Counted from the first letter of the stretch, positions 31,282 to 41,126 are shown. The stretch: 64,000 nt of DNA from Beijerinckiaceae bacterium (GCA_009773635.1 WSYC01000006.1:294745-358744); one strand, 5' to 3'. The notes: generated by a model from the letters alone, not told the origin. Numbers and translations are program-made.

Positions 31282-34103
31282 GTGCAACCATCCGTTTCAT
31301 GCTTGATGGTCGTGACGTCGTGGCCAAGCCCGGCGAAAGCCTCTGGCAGGTCGCCAAGCGCGAGGGCGTCATGATCCCGCACCTTTGTCATCTTGATGCG
31401 CCGGGCTATCGGCCCGATGGCAATTGCCGCGCCTGCCTGTGCGAGATCGAGGGCGAGCGCACGTTGGCCGCCTCCTGCATTCGCCAGCCGAGCGCGGACA
31501 TGGTGGTGAATACCGCCGGCGAGCGTGTTGAAAAAGCTCGCCGGATGGTGTTCGAGCTGCTGGCAGCGGATATGCCTGCACGCGAGGCATCGCCGGATCC
31601 TGCGGCGCCGTTCTGGCACTGGAATGAGGCGGTTCAGCCGCAATCCGGGCGCCTGCCCAAGCGCAAGCACGGCTTCGGATCGCCGAAGGATGCCGGCCTT
31701 GATCTGCATGATGCCTCCCACGCCGCGATTGCCGTGAACCTTGAGGCCTGCATCGCCTGTGGCCTCTGTGAACGCGCCTGCCGCGAGGTGCAGGTCAATG
31801 ATGTCATCGGCATGGGGTATCGCGGGGCTGCGGCTCGCCCGGTGTTCGATCTCGCCGATCCGATGGGCGCGTCGACTTGCGTCGGCTGCGGGGAATGCGT
31901 GCAGGTCTGCCCGACCGGCGCTCTCAGCGAGAAATCGCTGATGGACCCGACCGCCACACGCGGTGTCATCGTGCCGGACCGTGAGGTGGATACCGTCTGC
32001 CCCTATTGCGGGGTCGGCTGCCTGACCAAGGTCGCCGTGAAAGGCAACACCATCGTCCGTGTCGACGGGCGCGACGGGCCGGCGAACGAGAACCGGCTCT
32101 GCATCAAGGGTCGCTTTGGGCATGATTACATCCGCCATCCGCACCGGCTGACAAAGCCGCTGGTCCGGCGCGAGGATGCCCCGAAGGCAGGCAATGCGGT
32201 GGTCGATCCCGCCAATCCGCTCGCGGTGTTCCGCGAAGCGACTTGGGAGGAAGCGCTCGCCCGCGCGGTGGAAGGCTTCCAGCGCGTGCTGGCGGCGACA
32301 GCGCCCGGCGCGCCCTCGCCTTTCGCCGGGTTCGGCTCGGCGAAATGCTCGAACGAAGAAGCCTATCTCTTCCAGAAGCTGGTGCGGCAGGGCTTCGGCA
32401 CCAACAATGTCGACCATTGCACGCGGCTCTGCCACGCCTCATCCGTCGCGGCACTGATGGAGGGGATCGGCTCGGGCGCGGTGACCGCCCCGTTTACGGC
32501 GGCGCTGGAGAGCGATTGCATCATCGTGATCGGCGCACGGCCAACCGAAAACCACCCGGTTGCTGCGACGTATCTCAAACAGGCGGCGAAAGCCGGGAAA
32601 ACCCTGATCGTGATGGACCCGCGCGGCTCCGGCCTGATGCGGCACGCAACGCACGCCCTGCGCTTCAAGCCGGGCACCGATGTCGCGCTGCTCAACGCGA
32701 TGCTCAACGTCATCGTCACGGAAGGGCTGACCAACCCCGCCTATATCGCGGAACATGTCGACGGCTTCGAGGCGCTCGAAGCCTCCGTGAAGGATTTCAC
32801 GCCCGAGGCGATGGCGCCGGTCTGCGGCATCGCGCCCGCAACCATCCGCGAGGTCGCGCGGCTCTACGCGACCTCGAAAGCCTCGATCATCTTCTGGGGC
32901 ATGGGCGTCTCGCAGCATGTTCACGGCACGGATAACGCCCGCTGCCTGATCGCGCTGGCGCTTGCCACCGGCCAGACCGGGCGGCCCGGCACCGGCCTTC
33001 ACCCCCTGCGCGGGCAGAACAACGTGCAAGGTGCTTCGGACGCCGGGCTGATCCCGATGTTCTACCCGGATTATCGCTCGGTCGAGGATATCGATCTCGC
33101 CGCGCGCTATTCTGATGATTGGGGCCGCCCGCTCGATCGGAAGCGCGGGCTGACGGTGGTCGAGGTGATGGATGCCATTCTCGCCGGCTCCATCAAATCC
33201 ATGTTCATCATGGGTGAGAACCCCGCGATGTCCGACCCCGACCAGATCCACGCGCGGGCCGCACTGGCGAAGCTCGATCACCTCGTGGTGCAGGATATCT
33301 TCCTCACCGAAACGGCCTGGCACGCCGATGTCGTCCTGCCGGCCTCCGCACATGCCGAAAAGCTCGGCACCTTCACCAACACCAACCGGCAGGTGCAGCT
33401 CGGCCGGCCCGCTGTGGCGCTGCCGGGCAAGGCGCGGCTCGATGTCGAGATCCTTGTCTCCCTCGCGAACCGGATGGGGCTTGGCTGGGATTATGGCCAG
33501 CGCCGCGATGCCGAGGGCGTGGAGGCTGGCGTCGAAGTTTCCCGCGTTTACGAGGAAATGCGCGGCCATATGGCTTCGCTCACCGGTCTGCCATGGGAGC
33601 GCATCGCACGCGATGGCACCGCAACCTATCCGGCAGCCTCAGCGGAGGTGCCGGGCGAGGACATCCTCTTCGGTGAGCACTTCCCGACGAAATCGGGGCG
33701 CGCCCGGATCGTGCCCGCGAGCGTGCTGGTGCCGCCCGACGAGGTGCCGGATGCGGAGTACCCGCTTGTTCTCACCACCGGGCGGCTGCTGGAGCACTGG
33801 CACACCGGCGCGATGACGCGGCGCTCGGGCGTGCTCGACGCCATCGAGCCGGAGGGCATGGCGGCGATGCACCCGAAGGAAATCCGTCGACTTGGGCTGA
33901 CGGCCGGTGGGGCGATCACGGTCGAGACCCGTCGCGGCGCGATCACGGCGCGGCTCCGGGCAGATCGCGATGTCGCGGAGGGCATGGTCTTTGTGCCGTT
34001 CGCGTTCAACGAGGCGGCGGCGAACCGGCTGACAAACCCGAAACTTGATCCGTTCGGCAAAATCCCGGAGTTCAAGTTCGCGGCGGCACGGGTCTTTTCG
34101 TGA
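31278..34103 (+). CDS. Formate dehydrogenase alpha subunit (Mo/W-bis-MGD)
   Basis: The catalytic subunit oxidises formate to CO2. The 941-residue protein has a NuoG-like N-terminus with a 2Fe-2S domain (HLCHLDAPGYRPDGNCRACLC), two 4Fe-4S sites (EACIACGLCERAC and CVGCGECVQVCPTG), and then the molybdopterin oxidoreductase core beginning CPYCGVGC. The metal ligand appears to be Cys in NVDHCTRLCHASS, so it is not a selenoprotein. The ATG overlaps the beta-subunit TGA. Whether it holds Mo or W cannot be read from sequence. No FdhD-type sulfurtransferase gene is in the window. Confidence 0.94.
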   Translation: MSATIRFMLDGRDVVAKPGESLWQVAKREGVMIPHLCHLDAPGYRPDGNCRACLCEIEGERTLAASCIRQPSADMVVNTAGERVEKARRMVFELLAADMPAREASPDPAAPFWHWNEAVQPQSGRLPKRKHGFGSPKDAGLDLHDASHAAIAVNLEACIACGLCERACREVQVNDVIGMGYRGAAARPVFDLADPMGASTCVGCGECVQVCPTGALSEKSLMDPTATRGVIVPDREVDTVCPYCGVGCLTKVAVKGNTIVRVDGRDGPANENRLCIKGRFGHDYIRHPHRLTKPLVRREDAPKAGNAVVDPANPLAVFREATWEEALARAVEGFQRVLAATAPGAPSPFAGFGSAKCSNEEAYLFQKLVRQGFGTNNVDHCTRLCHASSVAALMEGIGSGAVTAPFTAALESDCIIVIGARPTENHPVAATYLKQAAKAGKTLIVMDPRGSGLMRHATHALRFKPGTDVALLNAMLNVIVTEGLTNPAYIAEHVDGFEALEASVKDFTPEAMAPVCGIAPATIREVARLYATSKASIIFWGMGVSQHVHGTDNARCLIALALATGQTGRPGTGLHPLRGQNNVQGASDAGLIPMFYPDYRSVEDIDLAARYSDDWGRPLDRKRGLTVVEVMDAILAGSIKSMFIMGENPAMSDPDQIHARAALAKLDHLVVQDIFLTETAWHADVVLPASAHAEKLGTFTNTNRQVQLGRPAVALPGKARLDVEILVSLANRMGLGWDYGQRRDAEGVEAGVEVSRVYEEMRGHMASLTGLPWERIARDGTATYPAASAEVPGEDILFGEHFPTKSGRARIVPASVLVPPDEVPDAEYPLVLTTGRLLEHWHTGAMTRRSGVLDAIEPEGMAAMHPKEIRRLGLTAGGAITVETRRGAITARLRADRDVAEGMVFVPFAFNEAAANRLTNPKLDPFGKIPEFKFAAARVFS

Positions 34104-34140
34104 AGGTGCCGGTTTGACGCGGCCTTGCCGCTGCTCCCGG

Positions 34141-34235
34141 CGTCATGCCCGGCTTTGAGCCGGGTATCCACGACTTTCGTGGGGAATGTTTGCAAGAGCA
34201 AGTCGTGGATGGTCGGGCTAAACCCGACCATGACG
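34141..34235. repeat. Dispersed palindromic repeat, type 1, copy 3
   Basis: Left arm CGTCATGCCCGGCTTTGAGC...ATCCACGACTTT and right arm AAGTCGTGGATGGTCGGG...CCATGACGG form a full copy in the convergent gap between the formate dehydrogenase and tgt. The inner hairpins differ in sequence from other copies while keeping pairing. Confidence 0.85.
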
Positions 34236-34246
34236 GTGGAGGATGA

Positions 34247-35377
34247 TCACTCCCCCCTCGCCCAGCCTGCCTTGGTTTCGGCAACGAAATCGGCGTAAGC
34301 CCCGGCGGCGATCGCCGCGCGTGCGCCAGCCATCAGCGCCTGATAATAGCCGATGTTGTTCCAGCTCAGCAGCATCTGGCCGAGCATTTCGTCGGACTTC
34401 GTGAGGTGGTGCAGGTAGGCGCGCGAATAGTCCCGCGTCGCCGGGCAGGATGAGGCCTCGTCCAGCGGCCGCGTATCCTCGGCGAATTTGGCGTTGCGCA
34501 GGTTCATCTTGCCAAAACGCGTATAGGCGGTGCCGTGGCGGCCGGCGCGGGTCGGCATCACGCAATCGAACATGTCGACCCCGCGCGCAACGCTTTCCAG
34601 CAGGTCATCGGGCGTGCCGACACCCATGAGGTAGCGCGGCTTCTGCGCTGGCATGAAGGGCGCTGTCGCTTCGATGGTCGCGAGCATCTCCGCCTGCGGT
34701 TCGCCCACCGCAAGGCCGCCGATGGCGTAGCCCGGCAGATCGAGCGCGGCCAGAGCCTCGGCGCTTTCGCGGCGCAGCTGCGGGTTGGTGCCGCCCTGCA
34801 CGATCCCGAACAGCGCCCGCCCCTCACCTAGCTTTACCAGCCGCTCGAACGCCGCCTTCGAGCGCTCCGCCCAGCGGATCGAAAGCCGCATCGCGCGCGC
34901 GACTTCCTCGTCGGAAGCCGGCAGACGGATGCACTCGTCGAGCTGCATGATGATGTTGCTGTCGAGCAGGTGCTGGATTTCAATCGAGCGTTCCGGCGTC
35001 AGTTCATGCTTCGAGCCATCGATATGGCTTTGAAACGTCACGCCGTTTTCGCTGAGCTTGCGCAATGCGGCAAGGCTCATCACCTGAAACCCGCCTGAAT
35101 CCGTGAGGATCGGGTATGGCCAACGCGCCATCTCGTGGAGGCCACCGAGGCGCGCCACCCGCTCCGCGCCGGGGCGCAGCATCAGGTGATAGGTATTGCC
35201 GAGGATGATATCCGCGCCGGTTTCCCGCACCTGCTCCATGTAGAGGCCCTTCACCGTGCCGGCGGTGCCGACCGGCATGAAGGCCGGCGTGCGGATTTCG
35301 CCACGCGGCATGGTGATGCTGCCCTGCCGGGCCGCGCCATCGCGTGCGTGGATGGTGAAGGAGAAGTCGTTGGTCAT
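34247..35377 (-). CDS. tgt: tRNA-guanine transglycosylase
   Basis: Tgt swaps guanine 34 for preQ1 in tRNAs with GUN anticodons. The 376-residue TIM barrel has the active-site Asp93 ([11 protein letters not shown]), FGIVQGG, and the nucleophile Asp271 ([13 protein letters not shown]). The usual zinc site CxCxxC...H is mostly absent: the region reads [17 protein letters not shown], with only Cys311, and the His-containing IHN-type segment reads [10 protein letters not shown]. The ATGA overlap with queA places both queuosine steps in one operon. Confidence 0.95.
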   Translation of the reverse strand: MTNDFSFTIHARDGAARQGSITMPRGEIRTPAFMPVGTAGTVKGLYMEQVRETGADIILGNTYHLMLRPGAERVARLGGLHEMARWPYPILTDSGGFQVMSLAALRKLSENGVTFQSHIDGSKHELTPERSIEIQHLLDSNIIMQLDECIRLPASDEEVARAMRLSIRWAERSKAAFERLVKLGEGRALFGIVQGGTNPQLRRESAEALAALDLPGYAIGGLAVGEPQAEMLATIEATAPFMPAQKPRYLMGVGTPDDLLESVARGVDMFDCVMPTRAGRHGTAYTRFGKMNLRNAKFAEDTRPLDEASSCPATRDYSRAYLHHLTKSDEMLGQMLLSWNNIGYYQALMAGARAAIAAGAYADFVAETKAGWARGE

Positions 35378-36531
35378 GGTGCCTCGGGAAACAGCAGCGA
35401 ACCATCGCCGTAGGAATAGAAGCGATAGCCGTTTTCAATCGCGTGGCGATAGGCGCAGCGCATTGTTTCCACTCCGGCGAAGGCAGAAACCAGCATCAGC
35501 AACGTCGATTTCGGCAGGTGAAAATTGGTAATCAGCGCATCCGTCACCCGGAAACGATAGCCGGGGCGGATGAAAATCTCGGTCTCGCCGGCAAACGGCG
35601 CGATCTCGCCTGAAAGGGCTGGTTCCTCCATTGACGCTTGCGCGAACGCAGAACCGGTTACCACTTCTGCTGCGCAAGCTGCGCTTTCAATCAGCCGGCA
35701 CGCGGTCGTGCCGACCGCGATAACCCGCCCGCCCCGCGCCCGCGCCTCACGGATACGGGCTGCGGCTTCGGCACTCACCTCGCCCCATTCGGCGTGCATC
35801 TTGTGCTCGTCGAGGTTCTCGACCTTCACCGGCAGGAACGTCCCCGCCCCGACGTGCAGCGTGACGAACACATGCTCAACCCCGCGCGCCGTGAGGCGCT
35901 CCAGCAGCGCCGGCGTGAAGTGCAGCGAGGCGGTGGGGGCGGCAACGGCACCATCGCGGGCGGCGAAGATCGTCTGGTAATCACCTGCATCCTGCGCGGC
36001 GGCAATATCGCCTGCGCGTTTGCGGGCCTCAAGGATATAGGGCGGCAGCGGCATGCCGCCGACGAGCGCGATCGCTTCATCGAGAAACGCGCCGGTGCGA
36101 TCGAAGCGGATGGTGACGACGCCCTCCTCGCCCTTGGCGAGAATCGTGCCGGTGAGCGTATCCGCCGCGCAGGCCGGATTATGCCCACCAAAACGCAGGG
36201 TATCGCCGGGCTTGAGGCGTTTGCCGGGCTTGGCGAAGGCGTCCCAGGTGGCCTCATCGCGCCGCTTGATGAGAAGGGCCTCGATGGCAACGCGGTTGTC
36301 ATCGCGGATTCGTTCGCCCAGCAGCCGCGCCGGGATGACTTTCGTGTCGTTGAACACGAGGAGATCGCCGGGCGAGAGTTGATCCGCGAGCGCGGAAAAC
36401 ACCGAATCCGCGAGTTCCGCGCCCGGCTTCACCACCAGCATGCGTGCGGAATCGCGCGGGGTCGCGGGGTGCAGCGCGATCCGCTCCTCCGGCAGGGTGA
36501 AATCGAAATCCGAAAGTTTCATGGCGCTCAT
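35374..36531 (-). CDS. queA: S-adenosylmethionine:tRNA ribosyltransferase-isomerase
   Basis: QueA converts preQ1 on tRNA to epoxyqueuosine using the ribosyl part of AdoMet. The 385-residue protein has [55 protein letters not shown] and [12 protein letters not shown]. The ATG at 36531 overlaps the upstream acyltransferase stop codon as [12 protein letters not shown] three codons later is the alternative. A 44-bp palindrome (35636-35679) is translated as [14 protein letters not shown] between ESAA and PFAGETEIF, making the protein about 17 residues longer here than E. coli QueA. Confidence 0.95.
   Translation of the reverse strand: MSAMKLSDFDFTLPEERIALHPATPRDSARMLVVKPGAELADSVFSALADQLSPGDLLVFNDTKVIPARLLGERIRDDNRVAIEALLIKRRDEATWDAFAKPGKRLKPGDTLRFGGHNPACAADTLTGTILAKGEEGVVTIRFDRTGAFLDEAIALVGGMPLPPYILEARKRAGDIAAAQDAGDYQTIFAARDGAVAAPTASLHFTPALLERLTARGVEHVFVTLHVGAGTFLPVKVENLDEHKMHAEWGEVSAEAAARIREARARGGRVIAVGTTACRLIESAACAAEVVTGSAFAQASMEEPALSGEIAPFAGETEIFIRPGYRFRVTDALITNFHLPKSTLLMLVSAFAGVETMRCAYRHAIENGYRFYSYGDGSLLFPEAP
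35636..35679. repeat. 44-bp palindromic element inside queA
   Basis: Arms GCTTGCGC and GCGCAAGC, plus inner GCAGAA and TTCTGC, flank the core GAACCGGTTACCACTTC. This is the third member of the 44-bp family in the window. All three lie in genes on the minus strand. Confidence 0.9.
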
Positions 36532-37682
36532 GTCGGGCTGGCAATAGGCCGGCGGGCAGCATAGCGCCGCGCAATCGCCCCGCCCCAGCGGATGAACGGC
36601 TTTTCGATCGCGATCCAAGTCAGTGTGGCGATCACCGAGGAGATCGCCACCAGCACGAGGAAGCCTGCAACGAAGCGGCTGTTGCCATCCGGCAGGGCGC
36701 GGATCGCGGTCTGAAGCGCCTCCGGGAAATGCCGGATGACGAAGAAATGCACGAAATAGAGGCTGTAGGAGATCTTGCCGATGAAAACCACGGCGCGGTT
36801 GACCAGCAATGTACCGGCATTCTCCAGCACCAGCAGCGTGAAGATGCCGAGGCAGGCAACCTTGATCGGGAACGCCTTCCCGCGCAGGAAAAACACGTAG
36901 ATCACCGCAGCCAGCAGCGGCCAGAACACAATCGCCCTGCGCAGCACCGGCATCGCCGGGCGGTAATAGATGAGGATCCCGAGCGCGAACGCCAGCAACT
37001 GGTACGGCAGCCAGAACTTGAAGAATGAGATCGTCACGTAGTCCGAGCCGGATGCGCGCAGCTGATTGACGATCCATTCGGACAGCACGAGCCCGACAAC
37101 ACCGCCCGTCAGCGTGATCAGGAGCGCGCGATTGCGGGTGGTCGCGACCATCAGCACGAAGGGCAGCAGCAGATAGAAATTCACCTCGACCGCGACCGAC
37201 CAGCCGCCATCCACCACCGAGGTGATCGCGTTGGGGAGCCAGGCATTGACGAACACGAGGGCGGAAGCCACCTCGGGCCAGCTCAGCCCGTCCGGCGCCC
37301 AGAAACGCGGCGCGAGGCCGAGATCGAGGAGATTCACGGCCACGATGAGGTAGAACAGTGGAATGATGCGGAACGCCCGCCGGATGGCATAGGCGCGCCA
37401 CACGCCGCCCTCGCCGGTGCCAAGCCGGTGCAGCAGCGACCGCGTGAGCGTATACGCACTGACGATATAGAACAGCTGGACACCGCGTGCGCCCTCGCTC
37501 GCCGCGCGCTGGAGCCATTCGGCGGCGGGATAGGCAATCATCTGCGCGTGCACGAGGAGCACGAGCAGGATCGCGTAACCCCGAAGCGCATCGACGGAAT
37601 CGAGCGCAGCAGGGCCATGTGCCGCAGGTTCTGGCGCAGGATGAGACGCCGGCTGCACAGGCAGGGGAGCCGGCGTCGTCAA
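36528..37682 (-). CDS. Acyltransferase 3 family membrane protein
   Basis: The 384-residue polytopic protein belongs to the acyltransferase 3 family, which acylates sugars or lipids on or near the inner membrane. It has the N-terminal [19 protein letters not shown] with the conserved Arg and His45, about ten hydrophobic segments, and [17 protein letters not shown] near the end. The substrate is unknown; surface polysaccharide or lipopolysaccharide is typical. It starts with TTG 3 bp after the ppiB stop codon and overlaps queA, an unexpected position in a queuosine operon. Confidence 0.85.
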   Translation of the reverse strand: MTTPAPLPVQPASHPAPEPAAHGPAALDSVDALRGYAILLVLLVHAQMIAYPAAEWLQRAASEGARGVQLFYIVSAYTLTRSLLHRLGTGEGGVWRAYAIRRAFRIIPLFYLIVAVNLLDLGLAPRFWAPDGLSWPEVASALVFVNAWLPNAITSVVDGGWSVAVEVNFYLLLPFVLMVATTRNRALLITLTGGVVGLVLSEWIVNQLRASGSDYVTISFFKFWLPYQLLAFALGILIYYRPAMPVLRRAIVFWPLLAAVIYVFFLRGKAFPIKVACLGIFTLLVLENAGTLLVNRAVVFIGKISYSLYFVHFFVIRHFPEALQTAIRALPDGNSRFVAGFLVLVAISSVIATLTWIAIEKPFIRWGGAIARRYAARRPIASPT

Positions 37683-37685
37683 GGA

Positions 37686-38153
37686 TCAGGCCTGATCGGC
37701 GGCGATGGTCGCCTTGGTGATCCGGTCCGGGTTGCGGACGGGCTCGCCGCGCGCGAACGCGTCGACATTGTCCATGCCTTCGATCACCTTGCCCCAGACC
37801 GTATACTGCTTGTCGAGGAAGGTGGCGTCGTCGAAGCAGATGAAGAACTGCGAATTCGCCGAATCCGGGCTGCGCGAACGCGCCATCGAGCAGACGCCGC
37901 GCACATGCGGCTCGTCGTTGAACTCGGCCTTCAGATCCGGGTAATCCGAGCCGCCCATACCGGTGCCATCCGGGCAACCGCCCTGCGCCATGAAACCGTC
38001 GATGACGCGGTGGAACGACAACCCGTCATAGAAGCCCTCGCGCACGAGCTTCTTGATATGGGCGACATGGCCCGGCGCGAGATCGGGCCGGAGCTCGATC
38101 GTGACCAGACCCTTGGTCGTGTCGAGAATGAGGGTGTTTTCAGCGTCCGCCAT
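37686..38153 (-). CDS. ppiB: Cytoplasmic cyclophilin-type peptidyl-prolyl isomerase
   Basis: The 155-residue cyclophilin has [13 protein letters not shown], the active-site segment [19 protein letters not shown] and [14 protein letters not shown]. It has no signal peptide, so it should work in the cytoplasm. It is similar to the exported cyclophilin encoded 24 bp upstream, which suggests a tandem duplication. Downstream are the acyltransferase, queA and tgt. Confidence 0.94.
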   Translation of the reverse strand: MADAENTLILDTTKGLVTIELRPDLAPGHVAHIKKLVREGFYDGLSFHRVIDGFMAQGGCPDGTGMGGSDYPDLKAEFNDEPHVRGVCSMARSRSPDSANSQFFICFDDATFLDKQYTVWGKVIEGMDNVDAFARGEPVRNPDRITKATIAADQA

Positions 38154-38177
38154 CGGAATATTCCTTGTTGTGTTGGC

Positions 38178-38726
38178 TTATTTCACGTCCGCGAGCAGGC
38201 GGACCTTCAGCATCTTGTCGGGGTTCGAGACCGCGCCGTTGTTGTTGCTGTCGCCGCGCTTGATCTTGTCGACGAATTCCATGCCTTGCACGACCTTGCC
38301 GAACACGGTGTATTTGCCGTTCAGAAAGCTCGCGTCGGCAAAGCAGATGAAGAACTGCGAATTCGCCGAATCCGGGCTCTGCGAGCGCGCCATGCCGAGG
38401 GTACCACGGCCGAACGGCTCCTTGTTGAACTCCGCCGGCACATTCGGCAGGCTGGAGCCGCCGGTACCGTTACCCTGCGGATCGCCGGTCTGGGCCATGA
38501 AGCCTTCGATGACGCGGTGGAAGACGATGCCGTCATAGAAGCCCTGCTTCGCCAGCGTCTTGATGCGCTCGACGTGCTTGGGTGCAAGGTCCGGCCGAAG
38601 CGCGATGAGCACGCGGCCATCCTTGAGGTCGATCGCCAGCGTGTTCTGCGGATCGAGCTTGGCCTGCGCCATGGCGGCAAACGGGCTGATGGCCATAAGG
38701 CCGGCAAGAAGTGTACGACGCAGCAT
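38178..38726 (-). CDS. Exported cyclophilin-type peptidyl-prolyl isomerase
   Basis: The 182-residue cyclophilin starts with a signal peptide (MLRRTLLAGLMAISPFAAMAQA, cleavage after about residue 21) and so should act in the periplasm. The catalytic core has FHRVIEGFMAQTGDP and [18 protein letters not shown]. It is the exported partner of the cytoplasmic cyclophilin directly downstream. coaD is 51 bp upstream. Confidence 0.93.
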   Translation of the reverse strand: MLRRTLLAGLMAISPFAAMAQAKLDPQNTLAIDLKDGRVLIALRPDLAPKHVERIKTLAKQGFYDGIVFHRVIEGFMAQTGDPQGNGTGGSSLPNVPAEFNKEPFGRGTLGMARSQSPDSANSQFFICFADASFLNGKYTVFGKVVQGMEFVDKIKRGDSNNNGAVSNPDKMLKVRLLADVK

Positions 38727-38777
38727 GGTTTCTCCTGATAAAATATCCGGGGTCTGACCCGGTGGAAGGGTGGACGC

Positions 38778-39275
38778 TCAGGCGCCCTTCGTGAACTTCA
38801 GCGCCAGTGCGGCGCGGACGGGGGCGGGCACGAAGCCCGAGACATCGCCGCCCATGCCCGCGATCTGGCGGACAAGCGTGGCCGTAATCGGGCGGACATC
38901 GGGGGAAGCGGGCAGAAACACGGTTTCGACCGTGGGCGCCATCTTGCCGTTCATGCCGGCAAGCTGCATTTCGTAATCGAGATCGGTGCCGTCGCGCAGG
39001 CCGCGGATGAGCATCGAGGCGCCATGACGGCGCGCGGCATCCACCGTGAGATCGCCGAAGGTGGTGATCGTGAGCGTCTTGCCGCCGGCGAAGGGGCGCG
39101 CCACGGCTTCGAGCATCGCCTTGCGCTCCTCGATCGAGAACAGCGGAGCCTTGCCGGGATGCGTGCCGATGGCGATCACCAGCTCATCCGCGATCACGAA
39201 CGAGCGCCGGATGACGTCAAGATGGCCGTTGGTCGGCGGATCGAACGAGCCGGCGTAGAAGGCGATGTGCGACAT
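38778..39275 (-). CDS. coaD: Phosphopantetheine adenylyltransferase
   Basis: CoaD makes dephospho-CoA from 4'-phosphopantetheine and ATP. The 165-residue nucleotidyltransferase has the TxGH motif in [37 protein letters not shown] and the C-terminal [11 protein letters not shown] (usually ISSTLVR). It is the first gene of a minus-strand group running through two cyclophilins, the acyltransferase, queA and tgt. Confidence 0.96.
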   Translation of the reverse strand: MSHIAFYAGSFDPPTNGHLDVIRRSFVIADELVIAIGTHPGKAPLFSIEERKAMLEAVARPFAGGKTLTITTFGDLTVDAARRHGASMLIRGLRDGTDLDYEMQLAGMNGKMAPTVETVFLPASPDVRPITATLVRQIAGMGGDVSGFVPAPVRAALALKFTKGA

Positions 39276-39396
39276 GGCAGCCTCGGGGTGAAAATTCTCT
39301 GAGCGGAGCTAGCCGCAAACGCACCTGAACTCAAGACATTCCGAACTCAAGGAATTCCGTCAGCGAAAGAAGTCCGCCTCCCCAGCACGACCCGCC

Positions 39397-40062
39397 TCAG
39401 GCCCGCCGCAGGGCTTCGACCGCGCCCGGCAGTTGCGCCATGCTGTCGACAACAAGTGCTGCGCCGGCGGCGCGAAGCCGCGCATCAAGATCAGCGATGC
39501 CGTTCGACGCGCCATGAAAGCCGATGACGCGCATGCCGGCGCGCAAACCTGCCGTAACGCCCGCCACCGAATCCTCGATCACGATCGCATGCGCGGGATC
39601 GACCCCGATCTGGCTCGCCGCAAACAGGAACACATCCGGCGAGGGTTTGCCGCGCGCGACCTGGGTCGCAGAGTAAATATGCGGGTCGAAGAGCCGGGAC
39701 AGGCCGGTTTTTTCCATGTTGATGCGCAGCCGTGGCAGGTTGGTCGAGGACGCGACCGCCCTGAGGCCGCCGATCGCTTCCACGGCTTCGGCAACGCCGG
39801 GGATCGGCAGCAATTCCTCGTCGAAACGGCGGTGGATTTCGGCGTTGATGGCGTCGTTGAACCCCTCGGGTAGCGCAAACGGGATTTCCGCCCTCAGAAT
39901 TTCCCAGGTCTTCGCGGCGGGAACGCCGGTGAAGCGCGAATTGAAGGCTTCCACGGTCGTGGGAATGCCGATCGACGTCAGCGCCGCCGCGCAGACCGAA
40001 CCCGCGATATGCTCTGAGTCGATCAGCGTGCCGTCACAATCGTAGATGATCGCATGGTTCAT
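39397..40062 (-). CDS. HAD-family phosphatase (beta-phosphoglucomutase-like)
   Basis: The 221-residue HAD hydrolase has the nucleophile motif YDCDGTLIDSE (Asp8 and Asp10), a helical cap domain (about residues 15-85), VASSTN (motif II), the Lys of ARGKPSPD (motif III) and IEDSVAGVTAGLRAGM (motif IV). This is the subfamily of phosphoglycolate phosphatases and sugar phosphatases. The substrate is not evident. It stands alone between coaD and the divergent PPK2 gene. Confidence 0.85.
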   Translation of the reverse strand: MNHAIIYDCDGTLIDSEHIAGSVCAAALTSIGIPTTVEAFNSRFTGVPAAKTWEILRAEIPFALPEGFNDAINAEIHRRFDEELLPIPGVAEAVEAIGGLRAVASSTNLPRLRINMEKTGLSRLFDPHIYSATQVARGKPSPDVFLFAASQIGVDPAHAIVIEDSVAGVTAGLRAGMRVIGFHGASNGIADLDARLRAAGAALVVDSMAQLPGAVEALRRA

Positions 40063-40210
40063 CTGGGGGTCCCTTCGCCGTTCCCGCGTCTATGCGGCGG
40101 GCGGCGCGAATGTGCAAGCGGAGGTCTGGCAAACGAGCTCGCGCGCGCCCCTTGCGGGAAGGATATGTTCCGCGCGAAAGTAAGCGCCCCAGAGTGTTCA
40201 GGAGTTCGCC

Positions 40211-41113
40211 ATGCCGATCAAGGATGCCGCCACGTTCGTCGAGCCCTTCCGCGTCACGAACGGAAAGAAATTCAGTCTCGCGGATTATCCGACGAACGGG
40301 CTCGGCGGGCATGATCTCACCAAGGCCGAGGGCAAGGCCCTGCTCGACGAAGGCAAGGTCAAGCTGCACGAGATGCAGGAGCGGCTCTATGCTGCGGACC
40401 AATGGTCGGTGCTGATGATCCTGCAGGCGATGGATGCCGCAGGGAAAGATTCCACCATCGAGCACGTGATGTCGGGCGTGAACCCGCAGGGCTGTCAGGT
40501 GCACAGCTTCAAGGCACCCTCGCCCGAGGAACTCGACCATGATTTCCTGTGGCGCACCGCCAAGGCGCTGCCGGAGCGCGGGCGGATCGGCATCCACAAT
40601 CGTTCGTATTACGAGGAAGTGCTCGTGGTGCGCGTGCACCCGGAGTTCCTTGGCGGTCAGCGCCTGCCGGAAAACGGCCTCGCGAAAAAGGCCGGCAGCG
40701 AAAAATTCTGGGCCGAGCGGCTTGAGGCCATCGCCGATCACGAGCGGCATCTCGCGCGTGCAGGCACGAAGCTCATGAAGTTTTTCCTGCATGTCTCGAA
40801 GGACGAGCAGAAGCAGCGCCAGCTTGAGCGGATCGATGATCCCCACAAGAACTGGAAATTCAACGCCCGCGACGTCGCGGAGCGCGCGCATTGGGATGAG
40901 TATATGGCCGCCTATGAGGCCGCGATCCGCGCGACCGCGACCGAGCACGCGCCGTGGTATGTCATTCCGGCGGACAGGAAGTGGTTCATGCGGCTTGCGG
41001 TGATGCAGGCCGTGATCGCCGAAATGGAAAGCCTCGATCTCGAATACCCGACACTTTCAGCAGAGGCGACAGCCAAACTAGCCGAGGCCCGCAAAGCGCT
41101 GGAGGAGAGCTGA
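40211..41113 (+). CDS. Polyphosphate kinase 2 family protein
   Basis: PPK2 enzymes move phosphate between polyphosphate and nucleotides. The 300-residue protein has the Walker A segment QAMDAAGKDSTIEHVMSG, the lid-like NRSYYEEVLVVRVHPEFL and FFLHVSKDEQKQRQLER followed by DDPHKNWKF. It most resembles the polyphosphate:AMP/ADP (class II/III) branch. The exact nucleotide preference is inferred. It is followed by a pair of palindromic repeats. Confidence 0.9.
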   Translation: MPIKDAATFVEPFRVTNGKKFSLADYPTNGLGGHDLTKAEGKALLDEGKVKLHEMQERLYAADQWSVLMILQAMDAAGKDSTIEHVMSGVNPQGCQVHSFKAPSPEELDHDFLWRTAKALPERGRIGIHNRSYYEEVLVVRVHPEFLGGQRLPENGLAKKAGSEKFWAERLEAIADHERHLARAGTKLMKFFLHVSKDEQKQRQLERIDDPHKNWKFNARDVAERAHWDEYMAAYEAAIRATATEHAPWYVIPADRKWFMRLAVMQAVIAEMESLDLEYPTLSAEATAKLAEARKALEES

Positions 41114-41126
41114 GGCGAACGCCGCT

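Noticed and set aside
35374..37977. A single open frame of 867 codons running from upstream of the acyltransferase into queA.
   Set aside because: The first half is the shadow frame of the acyltransferase and the start of the cyclophilin gene. QueA has its own start that overlaps the acyltransferase stop as ATGA. It is not a fusion.
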